Origin: Flavobacteriia bacterium
GTDB taxonomy: Bacteria > Bacteroidota > Bacteroidia > Flavobacteriales > Schleiferiaceae
Direction of reading: 5' to 3'
Assembly (NCBI GenBank): GCA_009921445.1
Contig: RFXV01000004.1
Coordinates: 1 to 34,775 of the forward strand
DNA length: 34,775 nucleotides
In this document: positions 8,635-16,488 of the stretch, piece by piece
Layout: every line of letters begins with the position of its first letter
Numbering within the stretch: the stretch's first letter is position 1
Translations under genes and position numbers: made by a program
Notes under the pieces: generated by a model
Seen by the model: only the letters and a program-made list of their open reading frames with translations
Databases searched by the model: none
Told to the model about the DNA's origin: nothing

Positions 8635-9342
8635 ATGCACTTTGGCGTTGTCCGCTTCCCCGGTTCGAATTGTGATCAGGACATGATCGATGCGCTTGGC
8701 AGCATCCTTGGTCATCAGGTGAGTGCCATCTGGCACAAAGACCGCGATCTGAAAGGTGTGGATGCCGTGGTGCTTCCAGGAGGCTTCAGTTATGGAGACT
8801 ATCTCAGGTCTGGAGCCATTGCCCGTTTTTCGCCCGTCATGGAAGAGGTGCTGCGATTTGCTGAGCAAGGTGGTTTTGTGTTGGGTGTCTGCAATGGATT
8901 CCAGGTGCTCTGCGAGAGTGGTTTGCTCCCCGGCGCCCTTCTGGCCAACGACAATCAGCGCTTCATCTGCAAGAATATCGAACTGATCGTGGCTTCCTTC
9001 AACAGTCCGATCACCGCGGAGTTGGAGGCCGAAAAGACCTACACCATTCCCATTGCACATGGCGAGGGCCGATACTACGCCGATGCAGAGACCATCGAGA
9101 GGCTCGAAGACAATGGACAGATCCTCTTTCGCTATGCCAACGAAGAAGGAGAAGCCAACGAGCAGACCAATCCGAATGGTTCCGTAGCGAACATTGCCGG
9201 CGTCTGCAACGAAGGACGGAATGTGATGGGAATGATGCCCCATCCGGAGCGGGCCGTTGACCCCGCCTTGGGAAATGTGGACGGAACGCCGCTGCTGCAA
9301 AGCATGATCACTTTCATGCAAGAGCAGACCGCACTGAGTTGA
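8635..9342 (+). CDS. purQ: Phosphoribosylformylglycinamidine synthase subunit PurQ (glutaminase)
   Basis: 235 residues, class I glutamine amidotransferase that supplies ammonia to PurL in step four of purine synthesis. The N-terminus reads FGVVRFPGSNCDQDM, the oxyanion region VVLPGGFSYGDYLRSGAIA, the nucleophile is in GVCNGFQVL, and the catalytic His-x-Glu is in MMPHPERAVD. A stand-alone PurQ implies the three-part PurS/PurQ/PurL enzyme rather than the single large fused PurL; purS and purL are not in this window. It has its own promoter element. Its TGA directly abuts the stop codon of the convergent acyl-CoA reductase gene with no spacer. Confidence 0.97.
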   Translation: MHFGVVRFPGSNCDQDMIDALGSILGHQVSAIWHKDRDLKGVDAVVLPGGFSYGDYLRSGAIARFSPVMEEVLRFAEQGGFVLGVCNGFQVLCESGLLPGALLANDNQRFICKNIELIVASFNSPITAELEAEKTYTIPIAHGEGRYYADAETIERLEDNGQILFRYANEEGEANEQTNPNGSVANIAGVCNEGRNVMGMMPHPERAVDPALGNVDGTPLLQSMITFMQEQTALS

Positions 9343-10386
9343 TCACAGACTTCTGAGAAAAGAGAGCGTGTCGACCCCGTCGGCATAATCGTCCAGTGCC
9401 GGTTGCTGACCGGCTCCAAGCGCCGCTTGCCTGGGGAATAGTTCCGGCACATTCCCGACGACCATCTGAAGTTCTTCCTGCTGGGCAGCGAGCTCTTCCT
9501 TGACCTGCTCGATGTCCGAATAGAAGCTGTAGTTCAATGCAGCCACAGGAGAGTGCAGGGAACCCTCTTCGCGGAGCAGCATGAATCCGTTTTCGAGGAA
9601 CGGGATCTGGTTCATCATCCACAGCGAGCGATGGTAGTCATAGTTGTCCGCAAAGGGCTTGCAATTCAGATAGTCGCGGTATCGGTAGAGCGAACCAAAG
9701 ATCCGGTCGATGTCGAACCCTTCGGGCAAATAGACTTTGGTCACGGAGCGGCAACCCAAACCGAAGTAGGCCATGACATCATCGGCCAGACCATCGATCT
9801 CCTCCGGGGTCTCATCACCGGTCAGTACGGCCACCGAAGTCCGATTCTTGCGGATGATGTGCGGATATTTTCCAAAGTAGTGCTCAAAGTATCGGGCGGA
9901 ATTGTTGCTGCCCGTGGCGATCACCGCGTCAAAGGCCGACAGTTTTCCATCGGCAATGCGGATCCGTTCGTGAAAAACAGGCTCGATCTGTTCCAGCATC
10001 AACAGAAGCATTGGGATCAGGTCCGGATCTTCAGAAGACGGCCGAAGCAAGAGGGAGTGACCGGAGATCAAAACACTCAAAACGTCATGAAAGCCCACCA
10101 AAGGAATGTTGCCGGCTGGGATCAGTGCAACGGTCTTTCCTCCGCATTCTTCTTCGAGATCCTGTGTCCATCCGCTCAGTTTTTCCGAAGACAAAAGGTC
10201 GATCCATTCCTCAAGCGCGCGATCGACCTGCTGCTCAGTGAACCAGGGATTGTTGTTCACTTGGTCAGCGATCATACGGCGTACGGGATCGGCAGCGGCT
10301 TCCGCCTCGCTCAAACGCAGGGCACTGAGTCGATCCGCCAACTCTGAAAAGGCTTCAATACGTTTTCCGATGCTCAACTCGGACAT
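9343..10386 (-). CDS. Acyl-CoA reductase (LuxC-like)
   Basis: 347 residues with the aldehyde dehydrogenase-like LuxC architecture. The nucleotide-binding block GNIPLVGFHDVLSVLISGH is at about residues 92-110, VIATGSNNSARYF in the middle, and the catalytic cysteine is in YFGLGCRSVTKVYLP. The family reduces acyl-CoA or acyl-protein thioesters to aldehydes, but the physiological substrate in Bacteroidota is unknown. It lies divergent from a ferredoxin gene across 33 bases, next to serC and serA; I recall this arrangement as recurring in the phylum. ATG at 10386. It converges with purQ stop-to-stop with zero spacing. Confidence 0.85.
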   Translation of the reverse strand: MSELSIGKRIEAFSELADRLSALRLSEAEAAADPVRRMIADQVNNNPWFTEQQVDRALEEWIDLLSSEKLSGWTQDLEEECGGKTVALIPAGNIPLVGFHDVLSVLISGHSLLLRPSSEDPDLIPMLLLMLEQIEPVFHERIRIADGKLSAFDAVIATGSNNSARYFEHYFGKYPHIIRKNRTSVAVLTGDETPEEIDGLADDVMAYFGLGCRSVTKVYLPEGFDIDRIFGSLYRYRDYLNCKPFADNYDYHRSLWMMNQIPFLENGFMLLREEGSLHSPVAALNYSFYSDIEQVKEELAAQQEELQMVVGNVPELFPRQAALGAGQQPALDDYADGVDTLSFLRSL

Positions 10387-10393
10387 GTTCTTC

Positions 10394-10401
10394 TATTTTT
10401 G
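10394..10401 (+). promoter_or_regulatory. Bacteroidota -7 promoter element for the ferredoxin gene
   Basis: TATTTTTG is an exact TAnnTTTG match in the 33-base divergent gap and ends 18 bases before the ATG at 10420. It rules out the track's TTG start at 10399, which lies inside the element. No equivalent element was found for the opposite-strand acyl-CoA reductase. Confidence 0.6.
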
Positions 10402-10419
10402 ACAAAGAAAGCAAGAAGC

Positions 10420-10767
10420 ATGGCGATAAAGATCACGGATGAATGCATCAATTGCGGGGCCTGTGAACCCGAGTGCCCGAACAATGCGATCTATGAGGGT
10501 GCTCAGGAATGGCGGTTCTCGGACGGCACCTCGCTGAGTGGCTCCATCGTGCCGCCGAGCGGAGGCAAGGTCGATGCGGGTGAAGCGCAGGAGCCCGTGG
10601 ACTATGATGTCTACTATATCGTCACCGATAAATGCACAGAGTGCAAGGGATTCCACGAAGAGCCCCAATGTGCAGCCGTTTGCCCGGTGGACTGCTGTGT
10701 CCCCGACGAGGATCATGTGGAGACCGAAGAGCAGCTGCTCGGAAAAAAAGACTTTCTGCACCTCTGA
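10420..10767 (+). CDS. 2[4Fe-4S] ferredoxin, Allochromatium-type
   Basis: 115 residues from the ATG at 10420. The first cluster motif is CINCGACEPECP (C-x2-C-x2-C-x3-CP). The second is CTECKGFHEEPQCAAVCP (C-x2-C-x8-C-x3-CP), the long-spacer form typical of Allochromatium vinosum-type ferredoxins. About 45 residues separate the two motifs, rich in Ser, Gly and acidic residues. It is a cytoplasmic one-electron carrier with an unknown partner; the divergent acyl-CoA reductase is a candidate by location only. The following exported protein gene begins 34 bases downstream. Confidence 0.92.
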   Translation: MAIKITDECINCGACEPECPNNAIYEGAQEWRFSDGTSLSGSIVPPSGGKVDAGEAQEPVDYDVYYIVTDKCTECKGFHEEPQCAAVCPVDCCVPDEDHVETEEQLLGKKDFLHL

Positions 10768-10801
10768 ATACCATGGCTTTTTTGCCTTCGTTTTCGTCTT
10801 C

Positions 10802-11710
10802 ATGAAGCGTACCTCTTTTCGATCACTTATTGGCGTTTTGCTGCTGGGTCCGTTGGCCTTTGGTCAGCACCAGGGTTCGGGAGGACGATCGCTCGACATC
10901 GACTCGGTGGCTCAGAGTGTGCTCAGTGCACCCTATGACTCTATGAGGCTGCAGGCCAATGCCCTGCTCCTGGACTTCCTCATCGACACACTTTCCCATC
11001 CATTATCCTATCATCTGGACTTCAGCTCTTTCAAGAGCATTTCAAGGCTGCGTGCACCCGACGATCGATTCGTGCTCTGGACCTGGCAACTGCCCAGGAA
11101 AGGCGGACGATTCCATCACCAGGGCCTTGTTGTCCTGCCCGGCGAGGAAACAAACCGCGTGATCCTGCTTTCAGATACCGGCAGTCATTCCGCACCGCCT
11201 TTGTACCGACCGCTGCGTCCCGACAAATGGCAGGGAGCCGTGTATTACCATATCGAGAAGGTTCGGCACAAGAAAGAGATCCACTACATGCTCCTGGGCT
11301 ACGACCAACACGACCTCAGGACCCGTCGAAAGTGGATCGATGTGATCGCCTTGGATCCACAGCAAGCCGGAGGGATCGTCTTTGGCGCAGATATCTTCCG
11401 CATCGATGACTTTCAGGGACGGGTAATGCCCCGCAAGCCTTACCGCTTGCTGCTCGAATACTCGGCCAAACTTTCCGCCTCTCTTCGCTGGTCGGATGGA
11501 CGGATCATCATGGACCATCTGGCGCCACAAGATGCCTCCATGAAAAGGATGTATTCCTTCTATGGCCCGGACTTCACCTATGATGCATTGAACTGGAAGA
11601 AAGGATATTGGAAACTGGAAGAGGACATTCAGGCCCCTTCGGACATTCCCACCTCGACCGCGCCGCCCGACAGAGGTTCGGATCTCGCCCCTGGAGAGCG
11701 AAGAAAGTGA
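10802..11710 (+). CDS. Exported conserved hypothetical protein
   Basis: The ORF track starts at 10538 inside the ferredoxin gene in another frame. The ATG at 10802 opens a signal peptide (MKRTSFRSLIGVLLLGPLAFGQ), leaving 302 residues. The mature protein has repeated aromatic/charged segments such as FVLWTWQLPRKGGRFHHQG, WQGAVYYHIEKVRHK and YDQHDLRTRRKWIDVIAL, then VFGADIF and IIMDHLAPQD. It looks like a soluble beta-rich periplasmic or outer-membrane-associated domain. I cannot name a family; it resembles hypothetical proteins often found beside the ferredoxin/serC cluster in this phylum. Probably co-transcribed with the ferredoxin. Confidence 0.75.
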   Translation: MKRTSFRSLIGVLLLGPLAFGQHQGSGGRSLDIDSVAQSVLSAPYDSMRLQANALLLDFLIDTLSHPLSYHLDFSSFKSISRLRAPDDRFVLWTWQLPRKGGRFHHQGLVVLPGEETNRVILLSDTGSHSAPPLYRPLRPDKWQGAVYYHIEKVRHKKEIHYMLLGYDQHDLRTRRKWIDVIALDPQQAGGIVFGADIFRIDDFQGRVMPRKPYRLLLEYSAKLSASLRWSDGRIIMDHLAPQDASMKRMYSFYGPDFTYDALNWKKGYWKLEEDIQAPSDIPTSTAPPDRGSDLAPGERRK

Positions 11711-11743
11711 ACTGAAAGGCCGGAATGCGGTTGGTGAATTGAG

Positions 11744-11751
11744 TACTTTCG
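11744..11751 (+). promoter_or_regulatory. Possible variant -7 element (TACTTTCG) for serC
   Basis: TACTTTCG differs from TAnnTTTG at one position and ends 17 bases before the serC ATG at 11769, matching the spacing of the perfect elements. Confidence 0.35.
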
Positions 11752-11768
11752 CTCCAAATTTCGAAGCC

Positions 11769-12842
11769 ATGACAGTCCACAACTTCTCTGCCGGTCCATG
11801 CATACTGCCCAAAGAGGTTTTGCAACAGGCCAGTCAGGCCGTTCAAGAATTCGACGGACTGGACCTCTCACTGATCGAGATCTCCCACAGGAGCAAGAGT
11901 TTCATTGGCGTCATGGACCGTGCGATCGAACTGGTCAAAGAGCTGCTCGAAGTACCCAAAGGATACAGCGTGCTCTTCCTTCAGGGCGGAGCAAGCTTGG
12001 AGTTCACCATGGTTCCCCACAACCTGATGAAAGCCAAGGGCGGAAGCGCGGCCTACTCCGTCACAGGCACATGGGCAAAGAAAGCGCTCAAGGAAGCGCA
12101 GAAACTCGGAGCGGCAACGGCCATCTCGGATTCGTCCGACCGGAACTTCTGCTACATCCCAAAGGATGAGTCCATTCCCGAAACCGCCGACTACTACCAC
12201 TGCACCAGCAACAACACCATATTCGGCACACAGATCAAAGAATTTCCTTCAAGCCCTGTGCCCGTGGTCTGCGATATGTCCTCTGACATTTTCAGTCGAA
12301 AAGTGGACGTAGAAAAGTTCGGACTCATTTACGCAGGCGCTCAGAAGAACATGGGACCGGCCGGAGCCACCGTGGTCATCGTAAATGATGAGCTCCTTGG
12401 ACACACCGGCAGAGACATTCCCACCATGCTGGACTACCGCACCCACATCGAGAAAGAATCGATGTTCCATACGCCCCCAGTGTTTGCTGTATACGTCAGC
12501 ATGCTGACGCTTCAGTGGCTGAAAGACCGCGGAGGCATCCAGTGGGTGTCCGAACGGAATGCCAAAAAAGCTGGGATGATGTACGGCGAGATCGACCGGA
12601 ATCCGCTTTTTGAAGGAACAGCCGATCGCGAAGATCGGTCCACGATGAATGCCTGCTTCCTACTGAAGGACGACTCGCTCAAAGAGCGCTTCGATGAAAT
12701 GTGGAAGGCTGCCGGCATCAGCGGGATCAATGGACACCGCTCCGTTGGCGGCTATCGGGCCAGCATGTACAATGCGCTCCCTCCCGAAAGTGTGCAGACA
12801 TTGGTGGATGTGATGAAAGAACTCGAACGAACAAAGGGATAA
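11769..12842 (+). CDS. serC: Phosphoserine aminotransferase
   Basis: 357 residues from the ATG at 11769; the track's TTG start at 11739 overlaps a probable promoter. It transfers an amino group from glutamate to 3-phosphohydroxypyruvate in serine synthesis and can also serve pyridoxal phosphate synthesis. The N-terminus VHNFSAGPCILPKEV, the LEISHRSK-type segment (LIEISHRSKSF), FLQGGAS and the PLP lysine in YAGAQKNMGPAG are family landmarks. The C-terminal GHRSVGGYRASMYNA block is also conserved. Three bases separate it from the serA-like gene, so the two steps of the pathway are in one operon. Confidence 0.97.
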   Translation: MTVHNFSAGPCILPKEVLQQASQAVQEFDGLDLSLIEISHRSKSFIGVMDRAIELVKELLEVPKGYSVLFLQGGASLEFTMVPHNLMKAKGGSAAYSVTGTWAKKALKEAQKLGAATAISDSSDRNFCYIPKDESIPETADYYHCTSNNTIFGTQIKEFPSSPVPVVCDMSSDIFSRKVDVEKFGLIYAGAQKNMGPAGATVVIVNDELLGHTGRDIPTMLDYRTHIEKESMFHTPPVFAVYVSMLTLQWLKDRGGIQWVSERNAKKAGMMYGEIDRNPLFEGTADREDRSTMNACFLLKDDSLKERFDEMWKAAGISGINGHRSVGGYRASMYNALPPESVQTLVDVMKELERTKG

Positions 12843-12845
12843 TTC

Positions 12846-13799
12846 ATGAAGATTCTTGCCAACGACGGAATCAGTCCGTCTGGAATAGCGCCACTCGAAG
12901 CGGCCGGTTTTGAGGTGCAGACCACCAAAGTGGCTCAGGAACAGCTGATCGATTATATCAATACGGAGAGCATCAGCGTGCTTCTTGTCCGCAGCGCCAC
13001 CAAAGCGCGAAAGGATCTGATCGACGCCTGCCCGGATCTGAAAATGATCGGTCGTGGCGGCGTAGGCATGGACAACATCGATGTGGAATATGCCAAAAGC
13101 AAGGGAGTGGAGGTGATCAATACACCCGCTGCCTCCTCTGATTCAGTGGCTGAATTGGTCTTCAGTCATTTGTTCGGAATGCTGCGCTTTCTCTACACAA
13201 GCAACCGCGAAATGCCGCTTGAGGGAGACAGCCGGTTCAAAGAGCTCAAGAAAGCCTACAGCAAGGGAAGAGAATTGCAAGGAAAGACATTGGGCATCAT
13301 CGGATTCGGGCGCATTGGACAAGCGGTCGCAAAAAGGGCATTTGGCCTGGGAATGAAGGTGGTAGCTGCAGATGCCAACTCTTTTGAGTTGCCCATCGAA
13401 TTGTCTTTTCCCAACGGGGCCAATGTATCCATCCCCGTGGCCACCACCTCATTGGAGGAAGTGCTCAGTTCCGCTGATTTTGTGACCATCCACGTACCTG
13501 GAGGCGGCGGAGAAGCGTTGATCGGTGAGCGCGAACTCGCCCTGATGAAACAAGGCAGCTGCCTGATCAATGCAGCCAGAGGAGGTGTGGTAGATGAAAA
13601 AGCCCTGCTTGCTGCCCTGGACAGTGGCCAATTGGCCCATGCCGCCTTGGACGTATTTGAAAATGAACCAGACCCTGAAGTCAAATTGCTGATGCACCCC
13701 CAGATCAGCCTGAGCCCGCATATCGGTGCCGCCACCTTGGAGGCACAGGAACGGATCGGTGAAGAACTGGCCGCTCAAATAATCAGTTCACTGGGATGA
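12846..13799 (+). CDS. serA: D-2-hydroxyacid dehydrogenase, probable D-3-phosphoglycerate dehydrogenase
   Basis: 317 residues, the short form without a C-terminal ACT domain, so no serine feedback domain is present. The NAD-binding Rossmann motif is LGIIGFGRIGQAV. The catalytic triad of the family is visible: Arg in NAARGGVVDE, Glu in FENEPDPE and His in SPHIGAAT. Direct proximity to serC (three bases) supports oxidation of 3-phosphoglycerate to phosphohydroxypyruvate as the first step of serine synthesis. Sequence alone cannot exclude another 2-hydroxyacid substrate. ATG at 12846. Confidence 0.9.
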   Translation: MKILANDGISPSGIAPLEAAGFEVQTTKVAQEQLIDYINTESISVLLVRSATKARKDLIDACPDLKMIGRGGVGMDNIDVEYAKSKGVEVINTPAASSDSVAELVFSHLFGMLRFLYTSNREMPLEGDSRFKELKKAYSKGRELQGKTLGIIGFGRIGQAVAKRAFGLGMKVVAADANSFELPIELSFPNGANVSIPVATTSLEEVLSSADFVTIHVPGGGGEALIGERELALMKQGSCLINAARGGVVDEKALLAALDSGQLAHAALDVFENEPDPEVKLLMHPQISLSPHIGAATLEAQERIGEELAAQIISSLG

Positions 13800-13821
13800 A
13801 TCCAATAATGACAGAATACCT

Positions 13822-14241
13822 ATGGACCTGCAGGGTGCAAAAGACGACCAGGGGCTCAACGCCAGCCCCGTGCTCCCCGAGCACATCAAGAATTTTTTGA
13901 TCGATATCGACGGGACGATCACCGAAGATGTACCGAACGAGGAACCCGAGCGAATGAAGACCTGCGCTCCCTTTCCCGACGCACTGCGAACGCTGAACGG
14001 CTGGTACGATGATGGCCACATCATCTACTTCTTCACCTCACGCACAGAAGAGCACCGTGCCGTCACCGAAGCATGGCTGCAGGAGCATGGATTCAAGTAC
14101 CATGGAATGCTCATGGGCAAGCCGCGGGGCGGCAATTACCACTGGATAGACAACCATGTGGTCCGTGCCACGCGCTACCTCGGAAAATTCACAGAATTGA
14201 CCACTGCCCAGCGAGAGATCGAAGTCTTCAAGAGCGAATAA
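13822..14241 (+). CDS. Small HAD-like hydrolase (often mislabelled phosphoheptose isomerase)
   Basis: 139 residues. The motif FLIDIDGTITEDV matches HAD motif I (DxDGT), followed by FTSRTEEHR (motif II-like) and the conserved stretch GMLMGKPRGGNYHWIDNHVV. I remember the same protein in Flavobacteriia databases under the name phosphoheptose isomerase, but no SIS sugar-isomerase fold is visible, so I call it HAD-like. A phosphatase role is inferred; the substrate is unknown. It lies 22 bases after serA and 23 bases before the FtsE-like gene, so it is probably in the same transcription unit. A link with phosphoserine dephosphorylation is only a speculation from position. Confidence 0.8.
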   Translation: MDLQGAKDDQGLNASPVLPEHIKNFLIDIDGTITEDVPNEEPERMKTCAPFPDALRTLNGWYDDGHIIYFFTSRTEEHRAVTEAWLQEHGFKYHGMLMGKPRGGNYHWIDNHVVRATRYLGKFTELTTAQREIEVFKSE

Positions 14242-14264
14242 GCGCTGCGCAGTACATTTAGCCC

Positions 14265-14951
14265 ATGAGTGAAACGCCACTTGTCAGGCTGCAGGATGCG
14301 CACATCCGCCAGGCAGAGCACCTCGTGCTCAGCGACGTCAGCTTTTCCATCGAGAAAGGAGAATTCGTCTACCTGATCGGAGCTACAGGAAGTGGCAAGT
14401 CGAGCTTGCTCAAAACCCTCTACGGCGACCTGCCGCTTCACTCCGGCAGCGGATCCATTGCCAAGCAGGAACTTGGAGGGCTCAAGGATGCCGACATCCC
14501 CACCCTGCGTAGAAAACTCGGCATCGTCTTCCAGGACTTCCAGCTCCTCACCGATCGCAGCATCGCCGACAATCTGAGCTTTGTGCTGAAAGCCACGGGG
14601 TGGAAGGATAAGAAGAAAATGGAAGAGCGCATCTCTGAAGTGCTTGAAAAAGTGGGCATGGCCGAGAACAAAAACAAAATGCCCTACCAGATCAGTGGTG
14701 GCGAACAGCAGCGGGTGGCCATCGCCCGTGCGCTCCTGAACGATCCGGAGGTCATCTTGGCGGATGAGCCAACAGGCAATTTGGACCCTTCCACCTCAGA
14801 GGAGATCATTTTTCTGCTGAAAGAAGTCTGCAAACAGGATCGCTGCATTCTCATGGCCACACATGACTATGCACTCATTCTCAAATTCCCGGGAAGGACC
14901 TTGCGCTGCACGAATGGAATGCTTGAGGAAACAGTGCAGAAGACGCTCTGA
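14265..14951 (+). CDS. ftsE: ABC transporter ATP-binding protein, FtsE-like
   Basis: 228 residues with all ABC ATPase motifs: Walker [11 protein letters not shown]-loop VFQDFQLL, signature [15 protein letters not shown], Walker [13 protein letters not shown] and the H-loop in MATHDYALI. The size and the [19 protein letters not shown] / EPTGNLDP pattern fit the FtsE group, which with the membrane protein FtsX controls cell-wall hydrolases at division. No FtsX gene is adjacent, which I understand is common for this lineage. Downstream there are only 12 bases before the end of the convergent lipoprotein gene. Confidence 0.82.
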   Translation: MSETPLVRLQDAHIRQAEHLVLSDVSFSIEKGEFVYLIGATGSGKSSLLKTLYGDLPLHSGSGSIAKQELGGLKDADIPTLRRKLGIVFQDFQLLTDRSIADNLSFVLKATGWKDKKKMEERISEVLEKVGMAENKNKMPYQISGGEQQRVAIARALLNDPEVILADEPTGNLDPSTSEEIIFLLKEVCKQDRCILMATHDYALILKFPGRTLRCTNGMLEETVQKTL

Positions 14952-14963
14952 TCCGTTTTCTGC

Positions 14964-15464
14964 TCAGTAGATCAGATCGATGAACTCGCCGTCACCACCT
15001 GCACTTACGGGGATGCCGCACGGACTGCAGATGACCGTATCGCCGATCAAAACAAAGGAGACCTCATTGAATTCCTGGCAGTTCTCCTGATCGGTCACCG
15101 TTCGGTAATAAAAGACCAAAGAGTCGATTCCATTCAGAAAAAGGGTTGCCTTGTTCTGGTCTGTGACAGACGGCAACAAGGGAAAGGACACATAACTGGG
15201 AGAGAACAGGTTGCGCACCACTGAGGTGCCGACCGGAATCCGCAAACTGTCCACAGTGATCACCGCAGTGGCCCTGTCCGGGTTGAATCCAACCCCCGGA
15301 TTGAACCAAAGGTCATTGCCCGCCTGATCGAACAAACGGAACCAGCTGTCGGTCTGAGGAGCCTGGACCACAGAGTCGCACTCATCACAGGCCGTTGAAA
15401 GCAACAGCAAAAGAGAACTGAGCAGAATTAATACCTTACTTTTCAAACTGATGTACTGGAGCAC
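14964..15464 (-). CDS. Lipoprotein, hypothetical, probably surface exposed
   Basis: 166 residues. A lysine-containing N-region, a long hydrophobic stretch (VLILLSSLLLLLS) and a lipobox LSTAC indicate signal peptidase II processing. The residues after the Cys (DECD) are acidic, like the lipoprotein export signal that sends Bacteroidota lipoproteins to the cell surface. The rest is a small beta-rich domain with a CxxC pair (ICSPCG) and no recognised family. The start is GTG at 15464; a TTG at 15446 would also give a complete signal peptide. It is divergent from the glycosyltransferase and convergent with ftsE. Confidence 0.72.
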   Translation of the reverse strand: MLQYISLKSKVLILLSSLLLLLSTACDECDSVVQAPQTDSWFRLFDQAGNDLWFNPGVGFNPDRATAVITVDSLRIPVGTSVVRNLFSPSYVSFPLLPSVTDQNKATLFLNGIDSLVFYYRTVTDQENCQEFNEVSFVLIGDTVICSPCGIPVSAGGDGEFIDLIY

Positions 15465-15487
15465 GATTCACCGGAATTAGACCAGAG

Positions 15488-15495
15488 CGAAAATA
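15488..15495 (-). promoter_or_regulatory. Possible variant -7 element (TATTTTCG) for the lipoprotein
   Basis: On the minus strand TATTTTCG differs from TAnnTTTG by one base and ends 23 bases before the GTG start at 15464. The same octamer occurs upstream of the uvrD-like gene. Confidence 0.3.
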
Positions 15496-16392
15496 ATGAT
15501 CTCCTTTTTAATCGCCTGCTACGAGCAAGACATCCGAGCGCTGGTCCAGAGCATTCACCTGCAGGGAAAGCAACGGCCGGAGGCCTTTGAGATCATCGCT
15601 CACGACAATGGACCGGATCCCAGCATTCATGAAATGCTGCAGCGTGAGTTCCAGGAATTGGAGGGCGTTCGATTCGAAGCAGGAAAAAGCAGCCCGAGTC
15701 GTTCGGCCAGCAGAAACTGGCTGGCATCTCAGGCGCAATTCCCGTATTTGGTGTTTCTCGATGGAGATTCTGCCCCGCCCGACACACGGTATGTGGACCG
15801 CTACTTCGATCTGCTGCCCACTGATTCGGTCTGGGTGGGTGGAACTGCCTACCGCCAGGAAGCACCAGAGAAAGGCAGGCGGCTGCGCTGGGTCTATGGC
15901 AGGGCCCGCGAGGAACGGTCTGCCATGAGCCGTTCTTCTGCGAGGGAATACGGTTTTTCGTCTTTTAATTTTTTGATCCCTGCCTCCCTCTTCCGATCTG
16001 TCCAATTCAAGGAGTCCATCATGGACTACGGCCATGAAGACACCTTGTTCGGAGTGGAGCTGGCCGATCAGGGGATTCATTTGTCCCACTGCGACAATCC
16101 CCTGCTTCACGAAGGTCTGGACGAGGATGCCGTTTTTCTTGAAAAGACCCGAACAGGCATTCATACGCTTCTTCAACTCATCCAGGAGGGAACACTCAAA
16201 AAGGGAACGCGCCTTTATGAGCGATATCGGCGCATACAAAAACTCGGACTCGCACCCCTGTACAAACTGCTTTTTGGCATGCTGCGTGGTGCCTGGGAAC
16301 GCAACCTTAAAAGTGCGCGTCCCAGCCTCATACTCTTTGACCTGTGGCGATTGGGCGTACTCTGCGAGCTGGACAAAAAAAAGACCCCGTAA
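15496..16392 (+). CDS. Family 2 glycosyltransferase
   Basis: 298 residues with a GT-A fold. The N-terminus ISFLIACYEQD starts the nucleotide-sugar domain, and the metal-binding region is LVFLDGDSAPP (DxD type). A C-terminal domain with FNFLIPASLF, GHEDTLFGVELADQG and DNPLLHEGLD resembles the galactosyltransferase C-terminal module found in many GT2 proteins. No membrane helix is visible, so it acts in the cytoplasm, probably on surface polysaccharide or another glycan; donor and acceptor are unknown. Its last codons and stop (KKTP*) lie within a hairpin that serves as terminator for the opposite strand. Confidence 0.88.
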   Translation: MISFLIACYEQDIRALVQSIHLQGKQRPEAFEIIAHDNGPDPSIHEMLQREFQELEGVRFEAGKSSPSRSASRNWLASQAQFPYLVFLDGDSAPPDTRYVDRYFDLLPTDSVWVGGTAYRQEAPEKGRRLRWVYGRAREERSAMSRSSAREYGFSSFNFLIPASLFRSVQFKESIMDYGHEDTLFGVELADQGIHLSHCDNPLLHEGLDEDAVFLEKTRTGIHTLLQLIQEGTLKKGTRLYERYRRIQKLGLAPLYKLLFGMLRGAWERNLKSARPSLILFDLWRLGVLCELDKKKTP

Positions 16393-16406
16393 TGCAACGG
16401 GGTCTT
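16375..16406 (-). terminator. Rho-independent terminator of the LytTR operon, inside the end of the GT2 gene
   Basis: A 10-bp perfect stem AAGACCCCGT/ACGGGGTCTT with a 6-base loop is followed, on the minus strand, by eight T residues. The T-run is only on that side, so it terminates the minus-strand response regulator gene; on the plus strand no T-run follows. The stem overlaps the final codons and stop of the glycosyltransferase. Confidence 0.85.
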
Positions 16407-16488
16407 CGATCGAAATCCAACGATTAACCATCGCAATCATTCGCAGTCCAATTTTAAAAAATCTTTGGAATGCGAGAAAGGAGGATAG

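Noticed and set aside
10538-10801. Long N-terminal extension of the exported hypothetical (track ORF starting at 10538).
   Set aside because: It overlaps the ferredoxin gene in another frame, has shadow-like composition, and the ATG at 10802 opens a proper signal peptide.
14253-14260. TACATTTA just before ftsE as a promoter element.
   Set aside because: One mismatch to TAnnTTTG and only four bases from the ATG; the gene is more simply explained as part of the serC-serA unit.
15508-16440. 310-residue minus-strand ORF opposite the glycosyltransferase.
   Set aside because: Antisense shadow; the plus-strand frame has clear GT2 motifs and the terminator for the minus-strand regulator lies within this ORF.
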